This document shows positions 40,036-53,489 of a stretch of DNA of 64,000 nucleotides, one piece after another. The DNA lies in NCBI GenBank assembly GCA_013397435.1, contig VZRG01000204.1, forward strand, positions 701,162-765,161. Reading direction: 5' to 3'. Below the pieces are notes generated by a model. It searched no databases, was not told the DNA's origin, and was given only the letters and a program-made list of their open reading frames with translations. Position 1 is the stretch's first letter; each line of letters begins with the position of its first letter. A program made the translations under genes and the position numbers. This DNA is from Erythrocercus mccallii (lineage: Eukaryota; Chordata; Aves; Passeriformes; Dicruridae).

Positions 40036-43000
40036 GTCTCTGAGGATGTCTCCCATCTACTGAATGGGACAATGTGTCTACATCTAGTTATCAGCATTGG
40101 TAAAGAGATGGTAATCTATGCAGCTGCCTGGCACATCATGTCTTGCCGCTGGCTGGCTCCATTCCTCAGGCTCTGCAGCCTCCAACCATGATGCCCCCAG
40201 CAGCGTAAGCTACATCCTTTGCCTCTTAGGAATAGCTTCTGGAGGATGGAGTAAACAAGGAGACAGAAGGAGGAGCTGTCTTCCTTCCTGTGTAACCAAG
40301 GGTTGTTAGCAACCCTGCATAGGGAGTGTTCTCACAACTCTTAACTGGGGTTGCTGGAGATACTATTTATGTCTGAGTCCTCCCTGCAAATGGCCTTTTG
40401 AAAGGCAGCATCTGCACTGGGTCTTTAACAAGGAAATGAATGCCTGTGTTGGACTTCTGCTGCCTGTTAACTACAAGATACATTGAATTGTCGAAATGAG
40501 GATAAAAGATGCTTTTGATTGATAAAAGGACTGAAAAGGAGGAAAGATGGCCAATTTTGCACTATAGATGCATCCTGCAAGTGTACATTTGGATTTTGTT
40601 ATTTATGCATTTAAGAAAAAACTAAATTAATTATTTCCAAATTCTGCACGGAAGCCTAGGTAACCTCAGTGCCAAGAGGCTTGGTTGTTGCAGTTGCATA
40701 AGTAGAGTGCTAATGTGGAGGCTTGAAACAGTATTTCCATTCTGATACCATTTTTTATTATTTTTCCCTTTTTGTATGTGAATGGGATATCCAGGATGAC
40801 TGAGGGCATTAAGTGAAACTTTCCCTCATAAAATTCCACTTACTATGTCTATGATTCCTTAAGATAAATTTTGAAAGCTGCTTTAAATCTTCAGTTATTA
40901 GCAAGTTCATTTCCCTCACCCAATTCTGCAAGATATACTGTAGCACTGACTACTTAGTGACATTTATTTCCCACCATGAGGAAGGGAACTTTGTACAGAG
41001 CTCTGTGTTAAGAAATCCTAGCCTGGTATTTACCAGTTTGTGTACTGCATCACTGGCCATCTGCAGGTCCTAACTAGTTCTCAGCTTCAGTCACACTCTT
41101 TGTAAGAGCACAGCCATGTGCTGTAAAAACAGTTACCAAATGCTTCACTTCCATTTATTTGGATTGGATCACACCTGCCACCTTTTCTTCCTGTACTTTT
41201 TTCTAATTCTGTCTTCAAAAGCAGTTAAATTTCATGCAGGCAATTATTTTTACTAACTGCCTACTGCATGTGGCTCACTCTTTCATTGTTTCAATATATC
41301 TTCTTTTTTCTATTTGTTATATTACTCTCTTTAAGGATAAAAGTTACACTTAGAAGAAAGTAATAGTTAGTTTTAAGTAAGGCTTTCTTTTTAAAGAATG
41401 CTGCTGAGTTGACTTTTTTGCCCTTTTGTAATTTCCTCTCTTTTTTGGTAATGTATTAAAAAACAGGTGCAAATGACTCAAAAAAGTTAACTTAAAAAAA
41501 ATACTAAATGAGTGCAACTGGCTGCTATGTCTGGCATATTCCTTACTCCCTAATTACACAAGTACCCTTGGATATTTTATGAGTGGAGACTTCAGAGAAG
41601 AGAGTTCAATATCTTGTCCACTTTGAAACATCATTGATTTTTGTCGTTAGCCTCACAAATTAATAGACTTTTTTCATTCTAATACCATTTTCCTCATGTT
41701 TATTTTTAGAATATCTTTTCCCTCTCTTGCAGCATGAGTTCTCCAGCTGTCTTATAACCTTTTTTTTCTCCACAGATCTGTACTAGACCTTCCTTGTTCA
41801 CTTGTTTACTTCCTTAGCTTTCCAATAACATTTTCTTTAATTTTCCGATCTTTAATCCATCTTATTTGTGGAGTTTTATTTGGTGTCTCTTATGCCTGTT
41901 TTTTCCAGCAGGACTCTGCTAATGAATCCAGCTAGCAAATAAAACAATCAATTATTTTTTTCATTTTCTTTCCCTATTTTAAATCCTTCTGCAAATGGTC
42001 TTAATTTCATGTCTACAAATTGTGAGTAATTGGAGTAATAATTGCAGTTTGGGGGTCTTGATGATTTTTTTCTTTTTTCCCTTTTTTTTGGAGGTAGTTT
42101 CCCCTGTATGCTAAACAGAATACTTTTTAGTTGGATAATTTCAAAGCTGACGAAGATTAAAAATATAGAACTTTGCTTGCTCTGTGGATCTCACTGAGAC
42201 TTGACCAAACCAAGATCTTGGTAGCTTTGTGTGTGCACATTCCAATGTTCTATTAAAAATAAACATTTGCTGTGCTTGCTAATTTGAAACACTTATTTTG
42301 ATGTTGCTTTCACCTTTTCTAAATGCATTTTCCTGGTTTAGTTTGCTGGTGCAATATCTACAAAATAAGCCTACTTCATCAATGTTAGTGTCTGCTAAAA
42401 CAGTAATGAAAGTTCAAATATGACTAAAGAGTGACTTTGGCTCTGAACAGTTGTAGCAGTTTAGGATGTTTTAAGGCCTTAGAAGGTGTAAGCAATTTGC
42501 ACTCCTCCAAAGACTCCTAACAGCCTGAATTGTCTAAGCCACTGGAAGAGCTGATAGATCATAAACAGGTTAAGATATTCTGAGGGTTCAAAGCTTATTT
42601 GGAGTATAGTCTGCCTGTAATCACTTTAAGCAGTTAAGAAGCCTTTAGGTTTTTAGAGGACTTAAGCAAGTTATCCATCTTTAGAGCTGTGTGTATGATA
42701 ATATCAAGCTGAATTGTGCTTGTTTGAAGACCTGGAATCTGGAATCTGAAGTTCTGAAATCTGTTACTTTCCAGAGGCATCTCCATCTGGTGTTTGGTGT
42801 GGTTGGAGCCAGATACAGAGGACACCATGGTATACTGGCAAGTCAGTGAGAACAAAATCAGTGAAAATTCAGGAAATTCTTATTTGGTCTATTTCTGCCT
42901 TGTTTATTCCAGGCTATTTGGCCTGGGTGCTGTGCTCTTTTTCTCATAAACGTGATACAAGCTACAACTGTCTATGTCACGCTGTATGTAAAGTGTATTT

Positions 43001-46000
43001 TTACGTGACAGTAATGTAAAAAAATTCTGAGAAAATCTTTCAAAAACTGTTTTGGTGTTTTGGCAGAAAAATGAAGGCTGTCTGAGAGGGACTTTTCTTG
43101 CTAATTCTCAACACAGGTTTTTCTGTGCAACCTTGCATTCCTTGAGGGCAGCACTCTCAACTTCACTATTTGTACTTGAGTCCCAAGATAATCAAACATT
43201 CACACTTTCACACTAAACTCTTTTCTTTCTGCTCTGTCATTGTCTTAGTGCTTAATTTCCATTTGTTACTCCTGTTGAATATGTTGGAAGACTGATTCTT
43301 AATTGAAGATTTCTCCCATGGAATATAAGACAAACTCCTCTTAATGCTTTCTGGTGGTGTGTCATCCTTATGAAATTATTTTATGAGTCTGCTTATCTTC
43401 TGCATGCAAACTGTAGGTAGATTGCAAATTCTGACTCCTGGAAGTCACATAGTTTTTAGCTACAGTGTTCCTGTGGATCAGAAGAAACTATTCTGTTTGC
43501 TTTCTTCTTATTGTATTAATCTGTGTTTTCTTTCACTGCCTCTTCTTTCTCTCTGGAGTATCTACCAGCTTAGCTGACTGATGACTCTCTTCCTTAGCTG
43601 AGATACCAGAATTTTGCTCAGGGAAGATGGCTGTTAGGAGTGTGCCTTCTATCTAAATCTTATCTACTGGCCACAAGATTATGAACTGGATCCAGCCTTA
43701 GGTGTCCACTGGTAGGCAGAGCAAACTTGTATCTGTTTACATCGTTGAGACAGAAGAGCTACTGAATTAGCTACTGGTGCCACCAGCTTTTTACGGCTGA
43801 CCTTATATAAATGGCATGAGTTTGAATACAGCATCTTCAAAAATCCTAACATTTAACCTAGCTGTCAGGAGTGCACAATCAAATGAACAGGACCTGTCAT
43901 CTCACAAAGTGTTCCAAGCTGAGTTGGCACCCTCCCTGAAGCAGGCACACAGCTACCAGCTGCACCAAGCTGCTTGCTGTCCTGCTTCTGCAGCACCTTG
44001 GACAATTCAAGTAGCTGTCAGGGTATATTTCTGCATGGTTGCTGGTTTTCACACAGGCAAAACTTGCAGGATTCTGGAAAATTAGTGAGGAGTAAAAATG
44101 AGGGTGCTCTGAGATGCATCATTCATCTCAATGTGATGAACAGGATGATGTCATACGTCATTTAAATATCTATGGTTGTCGATCATAAACTGCAGATCTT
44201 GTGTTCCTTGAATTCCTGTACTCAATCTCGTGCCCTTCCCCTGGCTAGTTACGTATGGGCTGGCACCAGTGAAGCTGCCACCTCTTCTTGGTCAAAGGAG
44301 TTAACTGCCCTGCAGAATTACTCCAGAAATCCCCTTTGCTGGTTCCATAGTTTGCACTGCAGCCAGTTTTCACTTGGATTTGTCTCTGCACGTGGTTCAT
44401 CGCCTGCACAGAAAGCTAAATATTTATGAAGTAGGGCATTAGAAATTATTGTTTTCCTATCCAGGCAGCTGCTGGGAGTGCCAAACTTCGCCTTGTACTA
44501 ACAATACCGTTGCTAGCTAATCATGGGAGCTAGGGATGAACTTGCTGTGCTGATCATCACCATGCTGGCAGAAGAGATAATGAGCTGCTGATAAGGATGC
44601 ATCTGGAATCTGGCCAGCATTGCATTGCACTGCACGACCTACTGTGTGCTGCTTCTTCCTTCCCAAACCAGGACAATAGATTCCCGTTCCTTAGCATAGT
44701 GCCACCTTGCTCTCTTGTAGCTCACGCTATTTCCTTGATACAGTTTGTATGGCTTAAGAAGGACAAGTTTACACAAAGGGAAGAAAGCATGTCTTGGGAA
44801 ATTCAAATCCTTTGTAAACTAATCTGGTTTTGTATGCTTGCATTTAGTGATCTTGAATGAACAGTATATTTGAGAAATCAGCTTTATGGAGTATTTTCTT
44901 TTGTGGAGGAAGCAAATTTGGCAGCATGAAAATCAGGTGCATTGCATAGCATCACTGTGCAGCTTCCTTTCTCTGTTGGGCTTGCCATGGTCTTTATTCT
45001 GGTAATGAGGTTGTGCTGATATTTTTAGATGGGATTGCAGGCACCAATGTTGTAATCAAAATTTAATTCCGTACTATAGCAAACAAGTGGGCTGCTGTTG
45101 GGCCTTTTCATGTGGCAGGATTTGAAGGAGAAGAGCAGTGCATTTGCTCATTGCTGTTGCCTTCCTCAGATTTCACTCAAATCATCCCCTGATGATATAA
45201 GTGAAAAGGTAGTAAGTGCTATTTGTGCCTTCCTGGACATGCATACACTGCTTGCAAATTATGGGTTGTTTTGTCTTGCTGTCATGCTCAGAGCTGTATT
45301 GTTATGGTAGAGTTGGGGAGTTTTCATCCTAATCCCTCCCACTCTTCAACTCCCAGTTTTGCATATGCCATCTGGGGGGAGTTACCCAGATGTCTGAGTC
45401 TGTTTGTGCTGACCTGTGCTTTGTCAATTTACCCTTCAAATACTGGTTAAGCAAATGCAGTAAATTGTATTTCAGCTCTCTTGTCATTTGTTAATAATGT
45501 TGTCATTAATTCCTAATACTTGGTCCTAGTTTCTTCCTGGAGACATAACTGAGCGGTGTAGGTCATACCTTCATGTAGAGGGAGAGGCTTGCTAAGTTGT
45601 TGGCTCTTGGTACTTAACAGGCTCCACTCTGAATCCTTATTTGACTTTCAGCAAAGCCTGCAAGTCTGTGCCCTTCATCCTCTCCAAGCTCGTTAATAAT
45701 GTGAGCTGGACACAAGCATGAAGGAAAAGTCCATCTTAGAACAGCTCCCTGCTGGGAAATCCAGGCTGTGAGCAGCTCTGCATATAACAAAGCTAATGGA
45801 AATTTCCAGGGAGGGCTTAGAAAGCTTAGTGACAGCCATAAAAGGGAAGAAAGTAAGAACTTGACTAAGTGGACTTCACTGTCCATGACTGACACAGTGC
45901 GGAGAATTGCAATTTTTCACCCTAAAGCCCTGGGCAACAAATGTCCTTTCTACTGCATCCACATCCAAGTGGCTCCATGCTACACAAAGCTTCTACCTTA

Positions 46001-49000
46001 TGCCTTGAAAAATGTAAAGTGCTTCTAGCATTTCTATGTCTAGAGTTTGATGAAGCAAAAGCTAAATGCTTACATTACCTGAAAAAGATTCATTTCTCCA
46101 GTGTAAGATCTGCTCCTTTGGAATGAATTGTCAGGCCTTGATTTGCAAATCTCCTGGGAAACATACTGTGAAAGGCTGCTCATTTACAAAATTCAAGCAG
46201 TATTTTGCAATGAGAGCTAAAAAACCTTAAGGCTTTCTGAAAAGGGAGATTGCACTATTTTAAATAGGTGTGGCTAAACCAGAGTAAGTCTTAAGCTTAA
46301 TTGAAAATCTGATTTAAACCAAGGTAATTGTGGTTGTCACACACATCTTGTTGTGTTGTTGAAGTTGGTGTAACGTGTGATTATGTGAAAGCTTCTGATG
46401 CAAGCATGGTGTTAAAACTGGCATTTAGCCCACACAATAGCATTATTTCTTTGATGAAATTCTGATTCATTAAGAAGAGAAATTATGATCTTCGTATAAA
46501 AGGTAGTGCCCAACCAGTGCCCTCTATTAAGTTCAGGTGTATGCTCTCCTCACTGTATCTTAATGCAGTCTGAAACAGCTCTTCTGTAGGCTTAATCAAT
46601 CATCTAAAGGCTGGAAAACCTAATCAGGAGCCATCTTGATACTGATCTTAGGGCTGTGAGGAGACCAATATGGATTCCAGCTCAGAGATACACAGATGCA
46701 TATAAAAGAGGACAAAGATGGTGCTGAGAAAGCCTTATGGCTTTTGCAAGAGGTAGAGTTGGGAAATGGTAAGTTGTGTAGCTGGCTAAAGGAAGAGACT
46801 GCTGAAAGGTAGCAGTGAAGATGCTTGCTGCTGCAGGGAGTGCCAGCTGTTTATTCTGAACCACTTTTTACCCAGCAGGGAGACACACTTAGACCAAACT
46901 AAAAAGCCAGGTTAAAGTGGTGCTGAGAATGTTGAACTCCCATCATGGCCAAGTGTAGTGACCTTGCCATAAGCCTGTTTATCAGTGTTCCCAGAGTCAG
47001 CAGCAGGAGCAGTGGCATCATCTGCTACAGGTCCTCCTTCTAGGGAAGGAAGGCAAAGCCGTTGATTCTCTGGCAGCAAAGGAATAGCAAATAGGACCCT
47101 AGCAGCAAAGCTCAGTTGATAAATGGCAGTGTTTAAAACCAATATAAAAAATTATGCATTAAATTGAATGCCTGTTGATTTCACCATGTGCAAACTGACA
47201 GCATGGAGTTAGAGTGCACTTTGCTGTCCAACAACCCAACTGTGCAGTAGTGAGACTCTGCAGAATAGGTAGGAGCATGGTCAGGAGCTTTTCATCTGGA
47301 GTACTGTGTATCAGCTAGGTACCATGATGCTTTTGTAGAAGTGAAATTGATCCACTCAAAGAAGTGTGTTTGCAGGAGCTGGACTTTCTGTGTAGTAGAG
47401 GAAGATGGTGTTTGGGGGAAGAGAGGAAATATGGTATTGTCAGCTCCCATCTTGTCCTGAGGAAAAGCTTTGTGGTCTTCTGGTTTCTTGTCTTGGGAGC
47501 TGGCAAGCTGGCAAAGACAAGTAAGGCATGGGCAAAGAATACCAATCATGTATGTAGCTGTGGGGGACCATGCCCATTCTTTGGGAAGCATGAAGATGTG
47601 TGGAAGAAGAGGGAGAAGATCACAGGTCCGCTTAGCTCTGTTGTGTAATAGCTGTAGATACCAAGCACATTACACTTTTTATGGAAATTTTGACTACAAG
47701 GTCAGAAAGTCTCTCTCGTTTAGGAACTGTGCTGCTTCACAAACAGCAAAGCATGACAGCTAATCCTCAGCCAGTATATTAGACAGGGGATGGAGCAGCC
47801 AGAGGGACTGGCAGAGTTTTAGTGACAACTTAGTATCTGTCAGCAAACTCAGAAACCTTTGTAAATTGGCATCTCACTGGCAGCTGCTTTCTTGGGGTAT
47901 AATGCAGCACAGGAGTAGCTCAGCACAAAAAATAAAAAAGCAGTGACTGGTTACTTCCTGTAGCCTCTATGTGTGGTTTTGTTGACCTAATTTTGTTTAT
48001 CTCTCACGTGGGTCCTAACCTGGGGTGCTGTCACCCTGGCAGCCTAGCCTCAGCCCTCTAGTACACGCTACTTTCCCATTGCAGCGTGTCTGACCTGCAG
48101 CATCCTCTAAGCTGGGGTTCTTGCCAGTTCTGCTGAGGCATCTCTTTACAGGGACAACAGTTTCTACATGTACATAAACCATCTCATTTGTGTCTGAGCC
48201 TTACTCATCTACCAACTATTTGCCATAAATCCTTCCTTCAGATTATGGCACTACCCCTAGTTCTGAGACTGCCTGCAGGGTGATGGAAGTCCAGCTCTTC
48301 AGATACAGCTCCCTTGTGTCTACACAAGTCTTATTTTGTTGGTTTGGGGTTTTTTTTCCCCCAACTTGCCTTGCTGTGACCACTGCACAGCACTGCTAAC
48401 TCTTCACCCAGCACCATCAGGTGTGTGCAGTCCATCAACCATGTGGTGGTACGCACCATTTCAAAACTCCCAGGCCAGCTCATATGAACTCTCAGCATGG
48501 TGTGGCAAAACACTCCAGGAAATGCCTTCCATGGTAATGCAGCCCAGAGTGCTTCTGAAGGTGGAACACAGCAGTAGGTGGGAGATCTCTGTGCTGCCTT
48601 GGACTGCATGGTGAGTGCCTGTCCTGTGACGTTTCTGTATGGCACAGAGTAAGCTGGATTCATTCTCACCCTCTTCCTGGTGGGATGTGTGCTTGCAGCA
48701 TTGTGGTGGTTTTGTTTCTGTGATTGCCTGTTGTCTTCAGCAGTGGTTGATAACCTTGTCTGTTCCTGTGAGTAGTAAGCCCTGATTTGATGTATCTTTT
48801 GGGAAAATGGTCTCTGAGAGCTTTCCAGAGCATTGGCTGCTCCACTATACTTAGTAGCATTAGATACAAAATTCAAGTTTAGACTTTTCAGATACACATG
48901 CTGTTGATGCAATACAAGCTCTTCTGTGGAAACTTGTTAAAATATCCTCTACATCTGTCCTTGCTCCACACTGGCTGTTAGTGAGAGGGATGTAGAAAGA

Positions 49001-49459
49001 TTATTTATAGGTAGAATGAGAATCATTTGCAAAGAAATTCAATGTTGAATAAGCTTACTGACCATTACCTAGTGCAGGAAGTGCTTGCAGACACCACAAG
49101 GAGATTTGGCCTTCCATTCCAATTCTTTTAGTTACTTGGAGTTAGGGTAACCTGATTTTATACACACAGTTCTATGTCTTCATTTCCTGAAAATCTCTCT
49201 ACTCCTGTTGCTGTGTCTTGGTGCTAATACTGAATTGAAATGAATGGAATAATCCAGAGTAATCTGGTAATACAGCACACTGTGCTGGCAAGGTGGTTTA
49301 TCGTGATGAGCCCTTTTAACGAAAATGTGAACTGAGCTAGATCTGCAGTTTCTGTAGGGCAGGAATCAACACTATTCTTCATATTGTGGGGATGTAATGT
49401 GTGCTGGCTTGAACAGTGTCCTGTCATGCTAATTTTTTTTCCTTCTTTGGCATTTTAAG

Positions 49460-49552
49460 GGCCTTAAACTCTGGAGTTGAGTACCACTGGGACCAGCTGA
49501 ATGAGAATGTCTTCACTGTGCATTCCAGCAGCAGGAATACTGAGCGGCCCGG
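49460..49552 (+). CDS. AMBRA1: AMBRA1 coding exon e (LC3-interacting region)
   Basis: This 93-bp exon lies between the acceptor cattttaag and the donor CCGG|GTGAGT at 49553. Entry and exit are both phase 2, so it is symmetric. It encodes ALNSGVEYHWDQLNENVFTV and then HSSSRNTERP. WDQL (49488-49499, residues 208-211 of the partial protein), with Glu and Tyr just before it, fits the LIR consensus W-x-x-L. It is the motif reported to bind LC3/GABARAP when AMBRA1 acts in mitophagy. Compared with human as I recall it, YY becomes YH and NET becomes NEN, while the core is unchanged. Skipping the exon would delete 31 residues including the LIR and keep the frame. Confidence 0.96.
49488..49499 (+). other. 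AMBRA1: LIR motif W-D-Q-L in AMBRA1
   Basis: The codons tgg gac cag ctg give W-D-Q-L, an aromatic-x-x-hydrophobic core with acidic residues nearby. In mammalian AMBRA1 the equivalent motif is reported to bind LC3. It lies just past the end of the propeller, in what is expected to be a flexible linker. Confidence 0.9.
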
Positions 49553-51089
49553 GTGAGTCTCCTGGGTGTGGGGTTAGAGAGACCTGACCCTTTCTGCTGT
49601 TTTTGTTAGATCTGAAAACATCACTTCTTGTTCCCTTACCACTGGCAGCTTTAAATATGCAATTCTCTCCCACTTTGACATTGCCTAGTTGGGTCACCTG
49701 GTCTTCTTCCAGCAAGTGACATTCAGTGCCCAAAAGTGCCATTGTTATTAAAGTACATGTGTCATTCAGGGCCCCAGTAACAGCTGTGGAAGGAACATGT
49801 GGGGCTTGATGCATCAAAAACATCATGTAAAGCAAATGGCTTTTGGAGGGTATCTGAAGAACAGGGGAGTTCACAGAGAAAAGGGCAAGTCTATGGTGCC
49901 GACCTGGTGACTGATTTTCATCTTCTTAATTGCTGGTCATGGGACAGTTGTTTCTCAATAATAAACTCTAAAAATAAAGCTAAAGCCCTTGATGTCCCCA
50001 TTGGCTGTTTCAGTCTGTCCAGTGATGCACATGTTGTTTTTCTAAACACAAGGGTGATGCTGCAGTCAATTGCTTCTGGCCATAAAGACAAGTACTCCTC
50101 TGTAAGCCAGCTATTCTCAGCAAGAATGTGATAGTTGTGTTTCTGAGTTGTGAGCTTCAGCATACCAAGGAAGTTGTGAGCTTGTTTACAGGGCAAATGT
50201 TTGGGCTGTCCTACAGCCTTGGTCTGATTGTGGGTGAAAAATAAGCAGTAGAGATTCTTTACTCTGCTGTATGAGCGGATATTGCCACTACTTAAGTTTT
50301 TGACAGTGCATACTTAGTCTGGTATAATGGCAGCTTGAGGGCAGAAATACTGGTCCAGAATGAACTAGCTCAAAGAGAGAGCAAAAAAAGTGTAGCAGGT
50401 TTCAAAGCCTTATAAAAAAAAGATTGTGAATGAGGCAGTCTTTCCTTGAATCTCTTTACCATTTTTAGAACTTAGAGGTCAGTTTAGAAAAGAGCGTCAC
50501 AGCACTGTCAATATTCAGCTGTAGCATCGTACACTTCAGCTGTTGGAGTCTGAGAAACTAATGAGCCTTGAGGTGGTTCCTGTTGTTTGCTTTTGAGAAC
50601 ACAAGATTTCTCTTGTCTGACTGGAATGGGCAGAAATGCCTGCTGGAGTGCATTCATGTGCAACGCTGACAATCTAGGAAGTCAAGAGGAGGAAAAGGAT
50701 ACAGGCTACATCTGTGGGAGTTAAAACTGCCCTGCTGTGCAGGAGGTTTTGTGTGTGTTTGTGTTTCTGCACTGCACATTGTGTTGCCTCCTCAACGCAG
50801 TGACTCCAAGACAGTTGTTCTGCGGGTTAAATGATGCTGCAGGGGTGTCTCTCTGTGCCTGTAAGGCATGCTGCTTCTGTGGAAGGGTGAGTGGAATCTA
50901 AGACTTCGTTGGCTTAAAGCTCAAGAGACCAGCATATGTAAATGAGTGCCGGTCACAATTCCTTTCATCCCATCCTCACAGTAGCAAGCAAGAAGTGGAG
51001 GCAAGAAGAGCCTCATGTTTATGTTTTGGTCTTGCTTGGGCATGTTGCCTCCAATGATCCTGGTCTAACTTGTTTTTCTCTCTTTTCAG
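49553..51089 (+). other. AMBRA1: AMBRA1 intron between exons e and f (1,537 bp)
   Basis: The intron runs from GTGAGT to the acceptor ctctcttttcag, which has a strong pyrimidine tract. No mobile element or RNA gene was recognised in it. Open frames on both strands near 49464-50196 are short and not supported. Confidence 0.93.
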
Positions 51090-51283
51090 AACCAGCAGAG
51101 CTACATGGAGGACAGACAGGGACATGGGCCTGATGAATGCCATAGGCCTACAACCCCGAAATCCCCCCACCTCTGTGACATCACAGGGTACCCAGACCTT
51201 GGCACCTCAGCTACAGAATGCCGAGACTCAGACGGAGAGGGAGGTACAGGAGCAGGAATCCGCCTCTGCAGGGACTGCGGAAG
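51090..51283 (+). CDS. AMBRA1: AMBRA1 coding exon f (two dynein light chain TQT motifs)
   Basis: This 194-bp exon lies between the acceptor ctctcttttcag and the donor GAAG|GTAGGA at 51284. It enters in phase 2 and leaves in phase 1. It encodes TSRATWRTDRDMGLMNAIGL, QPRNPPTSVTSQGTQTLAP, then QLQNAETQTEREVQEQES and ASAGTAE. Two TQT motifs (51190-51198 and 51226-51234) lie 12 residues apart. In mammalian AMBRA1 such motifs bind dynein light chain (DLC1/DYNLL), holding the AMBRA1-BECN1-VPS34 complex on microtubules until ULK1 phosphorylation releases it. The block up to ETQTERE is highly conserved. The last 12 or so residues, Gln/Glu/Ser/Ala-rich, differ from the mammalian version. It is residues 229-294 of the partial protein. 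Confidence 0.96.
51190..51234 (+). other. AMBRA1: Tandem TQT dynein light chain binding motifs
   Basis: GTQTLA (TQT at 51190-51198) and AETQTE (TQT at 51226-51234) both match the K/x-x-TQT class of DYNLL ligands. Two motifs a short distance apart suit binding to the dimeric light chain. This is established for mammalian AMBRA1 and inferred here from identity. Confidence 0.88.
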
Positions 51284-53452
51284 GTAGGAAATCAATCAGG
51301 GGTTTATCTGAGAGAGCTTACCTGGTGATTTAGGAGTTTCCACATATGTTCCACATCCTGTCAGTGCATTTGGATACTCCTTTTTTCTCTTCAACAAAGA
51401 TTTCTCTAGCCTAATTTGCCTGTAGTTATACATAGATGATCAGGAGAGTGAATCTCTGGCCATATGAATGGAAAAGTTGTCTTTTTCATATGCTTTGAAA
51501 AAGGAAAATTAATTCTTCTGCAGATCATTGTGTCTTTGTAGGATCACCTGTACTGCCTTCATTCCTCACACAGATCCTGAACTTCTAACCATCAGTAAGG
51601 CTGCAAGCTGCTGAGAGTTACCATTTCTGCCTCTGTGTTAGAATTCAGCTTGGTCCTCCAACTTATGCAAAAAGTCTGCAGGCTTCACAAGCTCAACATT
51701 TGGATACAAAATAAAATACTATAAATCACTCCTCACAAAGTAGCTTTGAGGATTCTGTTTAGTTTGATTGATGAGGTAGGTGAGTGCCCAGCTCAGCTAT
51801 ACAAAAATGTGTCTAGTGGTTACCAGTCTAGGAAAACTTACCAATACACAAGGAGATGGAAACAGCTACTGTGCAATTCCTGTAAAATTATAAAGCCACT
51901 AATCTGTTAAAAACATGTTGATTTATCCAGGCTTCTTGTCTTGATACTGTAGCATTGTGCCTTCATTCAGCTCTGGAGGCTTGGCTAGGCAGGGGTTGCG
52001 CAGTATATACATAGGAAAGATGAGACAGTCAAGGAGACAGTTTTGAAGTTGTTGGTTCATGATGAACCTGCTTGGCTTTGGGAAGCAGCCCACAACATGC
52101 CTGTTTGTGCCTGTGTGCCTCTTTGTTCTCTGTCACTCTGAAAGTTACTTTTTGGTATGTGACTCTTGCACAGTTTCTGCTGTGTAGTATCCAGCATGTG
52201 TGATACAGCTTTGTGTTTCTCTGATCTCAGCTCTTCTGTACAAAGTTAAGTGGGAAATTCCTGCCCGCTGGGGTTTCCGTCTGCTTATCTCAGCAGAGCT
52301 GAGATTAACCTCTCTGGGAGGTTCGTACAATTGAGGGCGTGTGAATACGACTGGAGCACAGACTGTCTGGGCAAATGCTGAACTCATGGGAACTGGTTCT
52401 TCCACTATGGTACACAGACTGAGAACATGGTACAGTGTGGGATCTTCTTCACAGCATCAAGGCTGTGATGGCTGATGCTGGAGGCTTTGGGAGTCTGTTA
52501 AGCCACAAGAGTTCTTCAACACAGAATTCTCCTGCTGTTCTGCAGTCATCTGACAGTTTCTTTATCTTTATCTTGTTCTTTCTAGCCTTTCAATATCTAG
52601 ATCATGGGTTTTAACTAGACTGTTAATGAGATGGGGAAAGGGCTGTTCTCTGCCAGTGCCTTGGCAGGATATCTCTACAAAGAAGCAAAACATGTAACGT
52701 TTGGAAGAAAAGGAGTGTAAATAACCAGCCTAGGACAGGTACTTCTCTTCGTCTCCCTTTCTTGCTTTGAAGAAGATTAGTGAGTTGCACATGTGGTGTG
52801 ATTTACTTCTCAGACACTGACTTACTACATGTCTCCTTGCAAATGGCCACAGCTGCAAAATGGGCTGTCACACTCCCATCAGCTATATTAGGGCCTGTAG
52901 AACAAAGGAGTTACTGCAGTTTACACATGTGCACCAGAGATGAGCCGAGAAGTTTTACCCTGTTGCTGATCACTCCCTATGCCAGTTGTATCCTCAGTGG
53001 AAGTTCCTGTGTAAGGGCTCAAGAGTAACTTGAAACAGGGAACTGTGAAGACAATAATGGTCAAGAGGATGAAGGGTCAAAAAAATCAATAGTAATCCAT
53101 GAAAGAAGAATAGTACAAAGACCTGACATGAAGCAGAACAACAAATTTTCTTCTACTTTCGCCAACACCTTAGCCAGTTAGCCAGGTACTTGTAGCAGCG
53201 GTGCACTGGCTTATCTAAGTCTTTGTGCTTCGCATTACACGAGCATTACCGGCTGCTTGTGACAGTAAGCCAGCTGTTTTCCCAGCAGCACCAACTCTTG
53301 GGATGCATGTCCAGTGTGTTCCAGCAGACAAGACTGGGTGCAGTGGTGCTTTTCTGATGGCTAAATTGCCCACTGTATCTACCGTAACTCTGCCTGATGG
53401 AAGGGAAACTCTGTTTCCTAATAGCATGATCTAGATGTCAGGGGCCAAAAGG

Positions 53453-53478
53453 AAAAAAAAAAAAAAAAAAAAAAAAAA
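53453..53478. repeat. A homopolymer (26 nt)
   Basis: This is the longest homopolymer in the window. It stands just 5' of the MIR-like element, not at its 3' end, so it is not that element's tail. Confidence 0.9.
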
Positions 53479-53489
53479 GACATGCTACC

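Larger units (their letters stand above)
35712..49459 (+). other. AMBRA1: AMBRA1 intron between exons d and e (13,748 bp)
   Basis: This is the largest intron in the window, from GTAAGT to the acceptor cattttaag, which follows a T-rich tract. It contains an A-rich run (38224-38246) and a T run (40020-40035) but no recognised mobile element. A 193-codon open frame on the minus strand (48331-48912) shows no recognisable domain and was not called a gene. The flanking exons join without a gap compared with mammals, so no constitutive exon is expected here. Confidence 0.88.

Noticed and set aside
48331..48912. 193-codon open frame on the minus strand, the longest in the window
   Set aside because: It has no domain, signal or composition that I recognise, lies wholly in an AMBRA1 intron, and overlaps a + strand open frame of 92 codons. 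A frame of this length is not surprising in 64 kb. Expression or conservation data would be needed to revive it.
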